Positions 55,155 to 63,126 of a DNA stretch of 64,000 nucleotides are shown here, in pieces. Origin of the DNA: Nitrososphaerales archaeon. Its GTDB lineage: Archaea > Thermoproteota > Nitrososphaeria > Nitrososphaerales > Gagatemarchaeaceae. Under the pieces are notes generated by a model. That model saw only the letters and a program-made list of their open reading frames with translations, was not told the origin of the DNA and made no database searches. The stretch is from NCBI GenBank assembly GCA_014874415.1, contig JACWAI010000015.1, forward strand, positions 1 to 64,000, written 5' to 3'. The translations under genes and the position numbers were made by a program. The number at the start of each line of letters is the position of its first letter. The first letter of the stretch is position 1.

Positions 55155-55439
55155 TCACTGTTCTCTGATCGACTCTAACTCAGAGACGGCGGACCAGAGC
55201 GTCACTCTGGCGAATGATGGCATGTTCGGGTCCTGGGCCACCTCGTCGAGAAGGCTGATGGCGTTCGCCGCCCTCACCGCTACGCTCTGCTTCGCGTCCT
55301 GAAGCATGAGAACGGAGTCCTTGACTATCTTCCGTATGTTGCGCGGAGTGATGTTCGAGTCGGAGATCTGCTGAAGGCTGACCACTGCCTTGGCGAGCTT
55401 GGCGTCGTTCTCCTGTTGTTTCTTCAGTTTGGCGCTCAT
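55155..55439 (-). CDS. UPF0147 family protein
   Basis: The 94 residues are helical and match UPF0147: NITPRNIRKIVKDSVLMLQD, AVRAANAISLLDEVAQDPNM and PSFARVTLWSAVSELESI. The family is archaeal, conserved and uncharacterised. ATG 55439 lies about 58 bases from the divergent p27-like gene start. Confidence 0.88.
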   Translation of the reverse strand: MSAKLKKQQENDAKLAKAVVSLQQISDSNITPRNIRKIVKDSVLMLQDAKQSVAVRAANAISLLDEVAQDPNMPSFARVTLWSAVSELESIREQ

Positions 55440-55496
55440 GGAAAGGACTCTGGTTTCGGGAACGGCTTCGATTTGGTGGGATTAAGTGCTTTTCGA

Positions 55497-55871
55497 ATGC
55501 CTGCCGCATTTAATACGAGCGCGGCACCGGTCGGGGCGTTGAGCGGGGCTCCAAGAGATAAGATGAGGCTGGCAGCCGAGCTCGTGAGCAGGGGAGCGAC
55601 GATGCTGGCCGAGCCTTGCCCTCAAGACGGAGGTGTTCAGGTGAGGTATCGAGGGAAGGTGTACTGTACCAGCCATGACGATCTTTCCGCGGTGACCACG
55701 TCTGCAAACGTCTCCTACGACACGGTCGTGGCTCAGATGCGGGAGGTGCTTCTGTCGAGGCTCAACGAAACGACGGCGGCTTTGGGAACCGAGAAAGACC
55801 CATCTGAGCAGGAACGGCTCGTTACGCTAGCTGCGAAGTATTTCGAGCTCCTCCAGAAGCTACCGCAGTAG
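55497..55871 (+). CDS. Sjogren/scleroderma p27 autoantigen-like zinc protein
   Basis: From ATG 55497 the 124 residues contain RLAAELVSRGATMLAEPCPQ then DGGVQVRYRGKVYCTSHDDL, the Auto_anti-p27 pattern (a helix, then a zinc or metal loop with two Cys). The rest is helical (EQERLVTLAAKYFELLQKLP). Homologs are conserved in archaea and related to the eukaryotic autoantigen p27; function is not settled. It is divergent from UPF0147. Confidence 0.85.
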   Translation: MPAAFNTSAAPVGALSGAPRDKMRLAAELVSRGATMLAEPCPQDGGVQVRYRGKVYCTSHDDLSAVTTSANVSYDTVVAQMREVLLSRLNETTAALGTEKDPSEQERLVTLAAKYFELLQKLPQ

Positions 55872-55916
55872 TCTTCTCGAAATCGTTAAATCAGAATCTT
55901 TCCATTTTCCACGCTT

Positions 55917-56396
55917 GTGGTACTGAGGCTGGGCCAGAAGGCACCCGAGTTCTCGCTCCCCGACGCCGACCAGGAGATGCGGTCGCTGGGCGAATTCACC
56001 AAGGTTGGGCCGGTCGTCCTGGCATTCTTCCCTTTCGCATTCTCCGGTGTCTGCGACAAGGAGATGTGCATTTTCAGGGACGGATTCGGAGCGCTTCAGG
56101 AGGCGGGAGCCCAGCTAGTCGGCATCAGCGTCGACAGCTCCTACGCGTTGAAGGCCTTCGCGCAGACTTACAACCTCCAGTTCCCCCTCCTGAGTGATTT
56201 CAACAAGAAGGTGGTAAAGCTCTACGGCGTCTTGCAGAATCCCTGGGTGGGTCTGGGGTACAAGGGGGTGGCGAAACGCTCCGTCATGGTGATCGACCAG
56301 CGGGGGATGCTCAGGTACAGGTGGGTCACTGACGTGCCCACGGACGAGCCCCCCTATGCCGAGGTCATGAAAGCGGCACGGAAGCTCTCCAGCTAA
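55917..56396 (+). CDS. Peroxiredoxin (AhpC/TSA, AhpE-like)
   Basis: The 159 residues have the thioredoxin-like start LRLGQKAPEFSLPDADQEMR, the peroxidatic cysteine region FFPFAFSGVCDKEMCIFRD (about 37-55) and SVMVIDQRGMLRYRW. The usual T before C is replaced by V; two cysteines five residues apart are present. It reduces hydroperoxides. GTG 55917 gives the expected opening. No dedicated reductase is adjacent. Confidence 0.9.
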   Translation: MVLRLGQKAPEFSLPDADQEMRSLGEFTKVGPVVLAFFPFAFSGVCDKEMCIFRDGFGALQEAGAQLVGISVDSSYALKAFAQTYNLQFPLLSDFNKKVVKLYGVLQNPWVGLGYKGVAKRSVMVIDQRGMLRYRWVTDVPTDEPPYAEVMKAARKLSS

Positions 56397-56403
56397 GCTG
56401 CTA

Positions 56404-56414
56404 GTTTTTATACG
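56404..56414 (+). promoter_or_regulatory. TATA box of the IscA-like gene
   Basis: The sequence gtttttatacg lies 24-34 bases before TTG 56438, suiting a leaderless archaeal transcript and supporting the TTG start. Confidence 0.55.
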
Positions 56415-56437
56415 GGCGAGGCGGCATTTCACCCAGA

Positions 56438-56794
56438 TTGAGCCAGGGCACGGAGATCAAGCCGATAGTTCAGCTCACTGAGAAAGCGTCAGGGGAGCTG
56501 AAGCTATACCTCCAGAGGCAGGGGAAGCCCGATGCGGCGCTCAGGATTTTCGTGACGGCTGGAGGGTGCTCCGGACTGTCGTACGGGATGGTAGTGGACG
56601 AGAAGCTCTCAGATGATGATTATGTGATAAACGTGGATGGGGCCAAGGTGGTGGTCGACAGATCAAGCGCGCCTTTCATCGCGGGCTCGACCGTCGACTA
56701 CAGGTCGGAGAAGCTCATGGGCGGGGGTTTCGTTGTGAGCAACCCCAACGCAGTTTCTACCTGCGGCTGCGGCGAATCGTTCAAGACGGCATAG
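56438..56794 (+). CDS. Iron-sulfur cluster carrier, IscA/ErpA family
   Basis: The 118 residues have LRIFVTAGGCSGLSYGMVVD with the first conserved Cys, and close STCGCGESFKT with the CGC pair, the three cluster ligands of A-type carriers. VTAGGCSG is a diagnostic segment. It delivers [2Fe-2S] or [4Fe-4S] clusters to client proteins. It starts at TTG 56438 with a TATA box 24-34 bases upstream and stands alone before purD. Confidence 0.9.
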   Translation: MSQGTEIKPIVQLTEKASGELKLYLQRQGKPDAALRIFVTAGGCSGLSYGMVVDEKLSDDDYVINVDGAKVVVDRSSAPFIAGSTVDYRSEKLMGGGFVVSNPNAVSTCGCGESFKTA

Positions 56795-56874
56795 ACAGGG
56801 ATTGTTCCCGCGCTCAGAGCGAGAGACACACCCTACTGTGGCTCGGCCTGGCCGGCGATGAGAGGTAGGGTTGC

Positions 56875-58251
56875 ATGGATAGGGTAGGCATTCTCATAGT
56901 CTCCAAGTGTCTGAGCTCCTCCGCGATCATCGACGCCTTCTCCCGTAGTCAGAGGTACGCCTGCGACTTCTACGTCGTCGAAAAGCAGGCAAACCCCTTC
57001 AATCTGGCCAAGGCTAAGACGCACGCGGTCGTCCCAGACCTAGACCTGGGAGTGATAACGAGATTCGCGAAGAGATATGGCGATTCCATCGACTTCGGAA
57101 TCGCAGACACGGAAGATTTTGTGGTGAAGGGCGGAAGGGACTTGTTGGAGAGAAAGGCTGGAGTCAAGATCGTGTCAGTAACCAAACAATATGCAATTGA
57201 AGGGAGCAAGGCAGACCAGCGTTTGCTCTTCGACAGGATATCTCCCGAGTTCAACCCCTCCTTCAAGATCTTCGACCCTGTGGAATATGACGACGTGGGG
57301 AGGGCTGTCTCAGATCTCAGGGAATGGGCTGGGGACATCAGGTCGGTGGTCATCAAGCCCGACGCCCCTGCCAGAGGAGCAGGGGTAGGGGTCGGAGGGA
57401 GTGAATTCACGACGGAAGGCGAGATGGGGGCCTTCTTCCGCGGGGTCTTCGCGAAAGGGAAGGTGGTAGCGGAGGAGAAGGTCGAAGGAGAGGAGTCGAG
57501 TTTCCACGCATTCAGCGATGGAAGGCATTTCGTCCCTGCTCCCATGACAAGGGACTACAAGCGGGCACTCGATGGGGACGGGGGGAGGCTGACCGGCGGG
57601 ATGGGCAGCTTCAGGGACGCCAAGCCCTACCTTCCTTTCGTCGGAGACTCGGAGTGGGAGGCCGTCGTGCGGGCCGAGGGTTCTGCGTTCAGAAGATGGA
57701 AGGGGAGGGGGTCCAAACCTGGGCTCAGGGGGATTGTGCTCTACGACGCCCTTATGCACACCGGCAGGGGATTCAAGGTGCTCGAGAGGAACAGCAGGGG
57801 AGGGAACACCGAGCTCATCAATCTCCTGACCACGCTCGCCGATGACTTCGTAGACGTGTGTTTCAGGATCCTTGACGGCTCCCTGAAGGGGATTAGATTT
57901 AGGAAGGAGGCGTCGGTGGTGACCTGTGCCGTCCCTCCATCGTACCAATCAGGGGGTGGTAAGAACGCAGGCGAATTCGAGGTTGACATCACTAGAGCGA
58001 ACAAGCTCGTGGAGGAACACCCGGACCTGTATCGTATCTATCCCATGGACCTTCGCCTCGAGAATGGCCGGTCCGTGGCTGGGGCATCTCGTTCGGTCGC
58101 CGCCGTGGGGCTTGGAGAGGATATCGAGAGCGCGAGGGTGCGCTCTCTCAAGGCTGCGAAGTCGATAGTCGGACCGTTGAAGTGGAGGGGAGATATCGCG
58201 GGCAGGGCCGACCTGGTCAGAAGGGCAGCCCATATGGATGCCCTCAGATGA
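56875..58251 (+). CDS. purD: Phosphoribosylamine-glycine ligase
   Basis: The 458-residue ATP-grasp enzyme matches the archaeal, divergent PurD. It has SVVIKPDAPARGAGVGVGG (about 156-174) as the glycine-rich ATP loop, VAEEKVEGEESSFHAFSDG, MTRDYKRALDGDGGRLTGGM, and ERNSRGGNTELINLL near the metal site. PurD makes glycinamide ribonucleotide, step 2 of purine synthesis. The N-terminal domain (VGILIVSKCLSSSAIIDAFS) is unlike bacterial PurD. The other purine genes follow, though purH is on the opposite strand. Confidence 0.85.
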   Translation: MDRVGILIVSKCLSSSAIIDAFSRSQRYACDFYVVEKQANPFNLAKAKTHAVVPDLDLGVITRFAKRYGDSIDFGIADTEDFVVKGGRDLLERKAGVKIVSVTKQYAIEGSKADQRLLFDRISPEFNPSFKIFDPVEYDDVGRAVSDLREWAGDIRSVVIKPDAPARGAGVGVGGSEFTTEGEMGAFFRGVFAKGKVVAEEKVEGEESSFHAFSDGRHFVPAPMTRDYKRALDGDGGRLTGGMGSFRDAKPYLPFVGDSEWEAVVRAEGSAFRRWKGRGSKPGLRGIVLYDALMHTGRGFKVLERNSRGGNTELINLLTTLADDFVDVCFRILDGSLKGIRFRKEASVVTCAVPPSYQSGGGKNAGEFEVDITRANKLVEEHPDLYRIYPMDLRLENGRSVAGASRSVAAVGLGEDIESARVRSLKAAKSIVGPLKWRGDIAGRADLVRRAAHMDALR

Positions 58252-58261
58252 GAGAAGTGGG

Positions 58262-59866
58262 TTAGTGCTTGAATGCTCTGGTGTGGGTCATCATCATGGC
58301 CATTCCCAGGGCGTCCGCAGCCTTGACCACGTCGTCGTCTGCGACGGAACCACCCGGTTGGATGACAGCCGACACCCCAGCTGCCCCCATGATGTCGATG
58401 CTGTCCGTGAAAGGGAAGAAGCCGTCCGATGCGCAGATGGCGCCTTTCGCCCTAGATCCGGCGTTGTCGAGTGCTATCTTCACGGCGCCGCTCCTCTTGC
58501 GGAAGCTCCCCACGCCTAGGGTCCAGAACTTCCTCAGTTGTCCGTCGATGACGTCCCCCTCGGCTACCACGATGCCGTTTGATTGGACCCGGCGCACGAC
58601 TTCCCAGGCGGCGAGGAGTTTCAGGAGCTGAGCCGCGTCTGGCTTCCGGTCCGTCGGGACCGTCACCTTCCCCTTGTCCAATTTGACCCTGTAGTCGGTG
58701 GCCTCTTGCAGGAGGATGGCCCCTTCAACCACCTTCAGGTCATAAGGATAGTCAGGCCTCCTGGTGGTTTCAATCAACCGCATCTTCTTCTTCTGCTTAG
58801 AAACCAAGAGGCCTATCGCGTCCTTCGTGAAACTTGGTGCGATCAAGATTTCGGTGTAGACAGACCCGTCCCGCACCCCCTCGTTCTTTCCAATCAGCCT
58901 TGCAGCCTCGATGTCGATTTCTCTATTGGCGACCACTGTCCCTCCGAAATCGGCCTCCGGGTCGCAGGCATGGGCAAGCGCATACGCCTCCTGGACCGAC
59001 GGGGCGAAGGCGAACCCGCTAATCTGACCATGTTTCACAGTCGCCACCGCCGCCGAGGCCTCGAACCCTTCGATGATATCATAAGCGCTCCCGATGTCGA
59101 GGAAGTTGTTGAAAGAAAGCGCGTCCCCTGCGAGCTGTTTCCAGCTAGCCATGGTGCTCCAACCGCCGATGGAGTAGATCACTGCCTTGGCCTCGGGATT
59201 CTCGCCATATTTCGCATCCATGACCTTCTCTCCAGAAATCAGGAGCCTTTCTGGCAAGGTCCGCTCCCCACGGCTCAGCCGGCGTGATACCGCGATGTCA
59301 TACGATGCAGTCAACGAAAACGTCTTCCCTGCCAGGCGGCGCCTGAGTTCCAGGCTGGTCGCGCCTCCATGGCGCTTCATCTCCTCGATTACCACTGGAT
59401 AGTACTCGGGGGATGGCACGGCCGTTACTCGCTCGAAGTTCTTGGAGGCAGCCCTGACCATGGTCGGCCCGCCGATGTCGATGCTTTCGACCAGGGCTTC
59501 CTCGGTCGCGCCTTCGTTCAGCCTCTTCTCGAATGGATAGAAGTTGCATACGACCATGTCGATCGGCTTGACCCCCATCGCCTTGAGCTCTGCCATGTGC
59601 TCCTCCGTCGCCTTGGCCAGTATCGCGGCGTGGAGGGGAGCGTGGAGGGTCTTCACCCTTCCTGATACCGCCGACGGGAGATGCAGGTCGTCCTGCAGGC
59701 TCCGCGGGTCGAGCCCGACGTCTTTCAGCGCGGTGTAAGTGCCGCCGGTGGCAAGGATTTCGACCCCGAATTGTCGTAGTTCCTTCGTGAATTCTACGAG
59801 CCCTCCCTTGTCAGATACGCTGACAACTGCGGTCTTGATTCTAACGAAACCGGCCACTGATGTCAA
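58262..59866 (-). CDS. purH: Bifunctional AICAR transformylase / IMP cyclohydrolase
   Basis: The 534-residue protein has both PurH domains: the N-terminal IMP cyclohydrolase (TAVVSVSDKGGLVEFTKELR with GVEILATGGT, about 1-190), and the transformylase with DLKVVEGAILLQEATDYRVK and the closing FPFTDSIDIMGAAGVSAVIQ, PGGSVADDDVV and MTHTRAFKH. It performs the last two steps to IMP using 10-formyl-THF, so this organism relies on a folate-type donor here, unlike archaea using PurP. The stop is 11 bases from the convergent purD stop. Confidence 0.95.
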   Translation of the reverse strand: MTSVAGFVRIKTAVVSVSDKGGLVEFTKELRQFGVEILATGGTYTALKDVGLDPRSLQDDLHLPSAVSGRVKTLHAPLHAAILAKATEEHMAELKAMGVKPIDMVVCNFYPFEKRLNEGATEEALVESIDIGGPTMVRAASKNFERVTAVPSPEYYPVVIEEMKRHGGATSLELRRRLAGKTFSLTASYDIAVSRRLSRGERTLPERLLISGEKVMDAKYGENPEAKAVIYSIGGWSTMASWKQLAGDALSFNNFLDIGSAYDIIEGFEASAAVATVKHGQISGFAFAPSVQEAYALAHACDPEADFGGTVVANREIDIEAARLIGKNEGVRDGSVYTEILIAPSFTKDAIGLLVSKQKKKMRLIETTRRPDYPYDLKVVEGAILLQEATDYRVKLDKGKVTVPTDRKPDAAQLLKLLAAWEVVRRVQSNGIVVAEGDVIDGQLRKFWTLGVGSFRKRSGAVKIALDNAGSRAKGAICASDGFFPFTDSIDIMGAAGVSAVIQPGGSVADDDVVKAADALGMAMMMTHTRAFKH

Positions 59867-59979
59867 ACAGGCAGGCGCTACATTACCCGCTAATTAACAG
59901 AGCCTTGCGCCAAACAGGACTTTTTAGCACGGCAAGCACAATCCCGATTTAAATAGAGTTTGAGAACCGGACTGAAATT

Positions 59980-60240
59980 GTGTCAAAGGTCGGACTTTTC
60001 TCAGTCAAAGTCGTTGTCTCCAATGCCGAAGGCGCTTCAGACCCGGAAGGAGAGACGATCTATCGTGATCTCGTTTCGAAGTCGGGTTTCACCCAGGTCA
60101 AAGGAATCAGGAGCGGCAAGTTCCTCCGCATCTCTGTTGAAGCTCCCGACGCCAAGACCGCCAGAGAGCTCGTCGCCAAGATGTGCGACGACCTCCGTAT
60201 CTACAATCCTGCCGCCCACTCGCTCACGGTGGAAGTATGA
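59980..60240 (+). CDS. purS: FGAM synthase subunit PurS
   Basis: The 86 residues from GTG 59980 match PurS: GLFSVKVVVSNAEGASDPEG, ETIYRDLVSKSGFTQVKGIR, GKFLRISVEA. PurS bridges PurQ and PurL and helps pass ammonia in formylglycinamidine ribonucleotide synthesis. The stop overlaps the ATG of purQ (ATGA), tying the subunits in translation. Its promoter region (59900-59975) has gatttaaatag (about 59946-59956). Confidence 0.93.
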   Translation: MSKVGLFSVKVVVSNAEGASDPEGETIYRDLVSKSGFTQVKGIRSGKFLRISVEAPDAKTARELVAKMCDDLRIYNPAAHSLTVEV

Positions 60241-60932
60241 GGGTGGCTGTCGTCAGGTTCCCTGGGAGCAACTGCGACCTAGACGCGGTCCAGGCCATCA
60301 GGACTGTTCCGGGGATGAAAGCCGACCTGGTCTGGCATGAAGACCCAGCAATTTCTGGTTATGATGCCGCTGTGCTACCCGGAGGCTTCTCGTTCGGAGA
60401 TTATCTCAGGGCAGGGGCGATCGCGGCCAGAAGCCCTGCTCTCAGGCATGTCTCTAGGATGGCAGATGGCGGCGTCCCCGTGTTGGGCATCTGCAATGGC
60501 TTCCAGATTCTGGTCGAAGCCGGGCTCCTTCCCGGTGCCCTGCTCAAGAATACGACTCTGAAATTCGTATGTAAGTGGACGAACGTTCGAGTGGAAAACA
60601 CAAACACCCCCTTCACGCGTGCCTTCAAGGAAGGCCAAATCCTCCGAGTCCCAATCGCGCACAGCGAGGGAAGATACTATCTGCCGGAGAGAGACCTTCG
60701 GCGGCTGGAAGACGATGGAGGGGTAGCCTTCCGGTACTGCGATGAAAGAGGACGGGCGGTCGAATCGGCCAACCCGACCGGTACCTTGGGCAACATCGCC
60801 GGGGTGTGCAACGAGATGGGCAACGTTGTGGGCCTGATGCCCCACCCCGAGCGGGCCACGGAGAGCATCCTCAGTCCATCCGGGTCGTCCGACGGACGTC
60901 ACATCTTCGAATCACTCCTGAGGAATGATTAG
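60237..60932 (+). CDS. purQ: FGAM synthase glutaminase subunit PurQ
   Basis: The 231 residues from ATG 60237 are a class I glutaminase: VAVVRFPGSNCDLDAVQAIR at the start, PGGFSFGDYLRAGAIAA, nucleophile Cys in LGICNGFQILVEAG, and the His-Glu pair in GLMPHPERATES. It releases ammonia for PurL. It overlaps purS by 4 bases and purL by 8. Confidence 0.93.
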   Translation: MRVAVVRFPGSNCDLDAVQAIRTVPGMKADLVWHEDPAISGYDAAVLPGGFSFGDYLRAGAIAARSPALRHVSRMADGGVPVLGICNGFQILVEAGLLPGALLKNTTLKFVCKWTNVRVENTNTPFTRAFKEGQILRVPIAHSEGRYYLPERDLRRLEDDGGVAFRYCDERGRAVESANPTGTLGNIAGVCNEMGNVVGLMPHPERATESILSPSGSSDGRHIFESLLRND

Positions 60933-63126
60933 GATGATCTCGGGCGAGCTGAGACTTGGGCTGACCCCGCGGGAGATAGAGACAGTCAGGAAGGTCCTCG
61001 GGCGCGAGCCTAACGAGACCGAGTGGGCGATCATCGACGCCGAGTGGTCCGAGCACAGCTCGTACAAGTCGTCGAAAAAGATGCTGAAGCTCCTTCCGAC
61101 CACCGGTAGGCGTGTGCTTCTCGGGCCCGGCTACGACGCGGGGGTCGTCGACGTTGGAAACGGCTACGTCATCACGCTGCACATCGAAAGCCACAATCAT
61201 CCTTCTGCCGTCGACCCCTACGGTGGCGCCGCTACAGGCATCGGAGGGGTGCTGCGGGACATCCTGTCGATGGGGTCGAGGCCAGTCGCCCTCCTTGACA
61301 TGCTGAGGTTCGGAGACGTCGCTCGGAGCAACCACGCCAGGTGGCTCTTCACGAACGTCGTGCGGGGGATAGCCGACTACGGCAACTGCGTCGGGGTGCC
61401 GACCGTGGCCGGGGACGTAGAGTTCGACGAGAGCTTCGAAAGGAACTGCCTGGTCGACGTCGCCTGTGTTGGATTGGCCAGGAAGGAGAAGCTGATCCTC
61501 GGAGAATCGAAGAACCCTGGGGACGTGCTGGTGCTGATTGGTGGGAGCACAGGGAGGGACGGAGTCGGAGGGGCTTCGTTCGCGTCCAAGAACCTCACGG
61601 CAGGGTCGGAGACGGAGAGGTCTTCTGTCCAAGTCCCGGCTCCGTTCACGAAGAAGCTTCTCATCGATGCCATTCTCGAAGCTGCTGAGACCGGTCTCAT
61701 CGGTGGGATGAAGGACCTTGGCGGAGGCGGACTCTCTACCGCTCTCTCAGAGCTGGCTTCGAAGGGGGGGACGGGAGTAGACGTGGAGTTGACCAAGGTC
61801 AGGACGCGCCATAATGAGATGACCCCCGCGGAAATCATGACTTCGGAGTCACAGGAAAGGATGATTTTGGTGCTGGCCCCGCATGGTTCGGAACCCGTCC
61901 TCGAGATTCTCAAGAAGTACGACGTCCCCCATGACGTCATCGGTCGGGTCACGGCCGCAGGGAGCATGAAAGTCAGGGTAGATGGGAAGGTCGTCGCTGA
62001 CCTCCCGGTCGAGCTGGTGACAGGCGCCCCCCTCATCCCATGGGGGTCGAAGAAGCCGAATCTGGCTGGGCGCCAAGCCGCTGCCAGGCCCGCCGACCCC
62101 AAGATCGCCTCCTCGCTGCTCGCGCTTATGTCGTCTCCCAACATCGCCGATAGGAGCTGGGTCTATCGCCAGTACGACCACGAAGTGGGGACAAGGACGG
62201 TCGTCAAACCTGGCGACGGGGACGCTTCTCTGCTTCGCATGCCCAACGGCAGGATGCTCGCGGTCAAGGCTGATGGGAACAGCAAGCACAGCTCCCTCGA
62301 CCCGCGGAGCGGCGGTGCCGGATGTGTGGCGGAGGCGTGCCGGAACGTGGTCGCGGTGGGAGCGGAACCCATCGCCATGGTCGACCACCTGCAGTTCGGA
62401 GACCCCTCAGACCCCGAAGTCTACTGGTCTTTCCAGGAGTCGGTAGAAGGCATAGCCGACTATTGCAGTGAGCTGGGGTTGCCGGTCGTAGGCGGGAAGG
62501 TGAGTTTCTACAATGAAGACTCGTCGACGAAGGTCGCCATCAAGCCCTCTCCGATAGCGATGGTAGTGGGCTTGGACGACCGGATGATGCGCCCGATGTC
62601 CTGGTTCGCCGCGTCAGGAGAATCGATCTTCGCGATCGGCAGGACGAAGCCGGAGCTGGGCGGCTCGGAATACTTCGAGAGCGTACTCCGTTACGCCGGA
62701 GGTTCGGTGCCGAAGGCCGACCCGGCAGGAGACAAACGGCTCTATCGGGCAGTCTTGAAGTTGGTCAAATACGGCCTGGCCGCGGCAGTTCACGACTGTT
62801 CGAAGGGCGGTCTGGCGGTGGCGCTGGCCGAGATGTGCATCCCGTCCGCCGTGGGAGCCTCCATAGACCTGGCCCGGGTCCCTGCGGACACGCCCGACCC
62901 GGTGGACCTCCTTTTCTCGGAGTCGCATGGAAGATTCGTGCTTTCGTCTCGCGACAGGAAGGGGGTGGAGAAGATCCTGAAGGCTTCTGGGGTCCCATAT
63001 TCGATGGTGGGCAGGACTGAGGGGAAGATGCTTCAGTTCTCACGTGGAAGACGGCGCCTGGCAGCCGTCGGAGTGGGCAGACTCGCCAAGGCGTGGCGCG
63101 ACTCCCTGCCGGAGATGATGGACTGA
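60925..63126 (+). CDS. purL: FGAM synthase large subunit PurL
   Basis: The 733-residue synthetase has EWSEHSSYKSSKKMLKLLPT (about 34-53), ESHNHPSAVDPYGGAATGIG, MKDLGGGGLSTALSELASKG and, in the second half, DHLQFGDPSDPEVYWSFQES and HDCSKGGLAVALAEMCIP. Two AIRS-like halves are complete, the small PurL form (about 720-740) that works with PurS and PurQ. ATG 60925 overlaps the purQ stop; TGA overlaps the purF ATG (TGATG). Confidence 0.95.
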   Translation: MIRMISGELRLGLTPREIETVRKVLGREPNETEWAIIDAEWSEHSSYKSSKKMLKLLPTTGRRVLLGPGYDAGVVDVGNGYVITLHIESHNHPSAVDPYGGAATGIGGVLRDILSMGSRPVALLDMLRFGDVARSNHARWLFTNVVRGIADYGNCVGVPTVAGDVEFDESFERNCLVDVACVGLARKEKLILGESKNPGDVLVLIGGSTGRDGVGGASFASKNLTAGSETERSSVQVPAPFTKKLLIDAILEAAETGLIGGMKDLGGGGLSTALSELASKGGTGVDVELTKVRTRHNEMTPAEIMTSESQERMILVLAPHGSEPVLEILKKYDVPHDVIGRVTAAGSMKVRVDGKVVADLPVELVTGAPLIPWGSKKPNLAGRQAAARPADPKIASSLLALMSSPNIADRSWVYRQYDHEVGTRTVVKPGDGDASLLRMPNGRMLAVKADGNSKHSSLDPRSGGAGCVAEACRNVVAVGAEPIAMVDHLQFGDPSDPEVYWSFQESVEGIADYCSELGLPVVGGKVSFYNEDSSTKVAIKPSPIAMVVGLDDRMMRPMSWFAASGESIFAIGRTKPELGGSEYFESVLRYAGGSVPKADPAGDKRLYRAVLKLVKYGLAAAVHDCSKGGLAVALAEMCIPSAVGASIDLARVPADTPDPVDLLFSESHGRFVLSSRDRKGVEKILKASGVPYSMVGRTEGKMLQFSRGRRRLAAVGVGRLAKAWRDSLPEMMD